64,000 nucleotides of DNA from Futiania mangrovi (lineage in GTDB: Bacteria > Pseudomonadota > Alphaproteobacteria > Futianiales > Futianiaceae), in contig NZ_JAMZFT010000004.1 of assembly GCF_024158125.1 (NCBI RefSeq), positions 124,001-188,000 of the forward strand. Direction: 5' to 3'. Within the stretch, counting starts at the first letter, position 1; every line of letters starts with the position of its first letter. The notes below the pieces were generated by a model. It searched no databases, had not been told where the DNA came from, and worked only from the letters and a program-made list of their open reading frames with translations. Shown here piece by piece: positions 63,927-64,000 of this stretch. The translations under genes were made by a program, and so were the position numbers.

Positions 63927-64000
63927 GCGGCGGACCCCTCGCCGGGCTTGCTGCCCCAGATCTCGCGCTGCTCGGCGATAGCGGCGTCGAGTTCCTCGCG
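63923..64000 (-). CDS. Partial upstream gene, probably N-terminal beta-type subunit
   Basis: Only the last 25 codons and stop lie in the window. They end in a charged helix (EELDAAIAEQREIWG) and a flexible tail. The stop overlaps the beta-type gene start (ATGA). By position it should be the missing N-terminal half of the beta subunit, the third subunit of a split nitrile-hydratase-like enzyme, or an accessory metal-loading protein. The visible residues do not decide which. Confidence 0.45.
   Translation of the reverse strand, partial: REELDAAIAEQREIWGSKPGEGSAA

Overview
The window is GC-rich, gene-dense DNA with short intergenic gaps and many 4-base (ATGA) stop/start overlaps. It carries a Tat-exported clade I type nosZ in a nosRZDFYLX operon, a UPF0314/DUF2585 gene, heterotetrameric sarcosine-oxidase genes and a TAXI TRAP importer. 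Together these point to a chromosome-type segment of a denitrification-capable alphaproteobacterium; I cannot name the genus. I saw no rRNA, tRNA, CRISPR array, transposase or phage gene.

Layout. 1-2.6 kb: end of a DapA-type aldolase/lyase, a dihydropyrimidinase and a GntR regulator (cyclic imide/ureide catabolism). 2.6-10.6 kb: a mixed stretch with a thioredoxin-fold protein carrying a PEP-CTERM-like tail, an AraC regulator with NmrA and DUF1772 genes, three unrecognised membrane or membrane-anchored proteins, a YdhR-like monooxygenase-fold protein and DUF2585. 10.9-15.5 kb: an RND efflux pump translationally coupled to a small potassium-type ion channel. 15.6-25.2 kb: a cupin, a serine hydrolase, then a TetR/amidase pair divergent from a five-gene branched-chain-amino-acid-type (Liv) ABC importer. 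25.5-37.4 kb: a TRIC channel, then a nitric oxide/nitrous oxide block (nnrS, nnrU, nsrR-like, nosRZDFYLX). The nosR promoter has an FNR/NNR-type box and a 19-bp perfect inverted repeat that contains an NsrR-like site. 37.4-43.6 kb: a GlxA-type AraC regulator divergent from soxBDAG; the SoxD subunit has lost its zinc cysteines. 43.6-50.2 kb: LysR, TAXI-TRAP importer, RidA, M19 dipeptidase and an Ldh-type dehydrogenase. 50.4-57.9 kb: a second Liv importer with a cupin, an HpaI-type aldolase and a CaiB-type CoA transferase. 58.4-64 kb: a SnoaL/amidase pair, then on the minus strand a split nitrile-hydratase-like metalloenzyme, a biuret amidohydrolase (BiuH) and an allophanate hydrolase (AtzF).

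How it fits together. Most of the window serves uptake and hydrolysis of small organic nitrogen compounds (imides, amides, N-methylglycines, biuret, possibly N-cyano compounds), plus nitrous oxide respiration. The most interesting part is the right edge. An N-C bond hydrolysis pathway (biuret to allophanate to ammonia and CO2) is preceded in the same minus-strand gene run by a nitrile-hydratase-like enzyme, which suggests that an N-cyano precursor such as cyanourea is hydrated to biuret. All three solute-binding-protein genes of the window are followed by a strong GC hairpin before the next transporter gene, consistent with differential expression of binding protein over permease.
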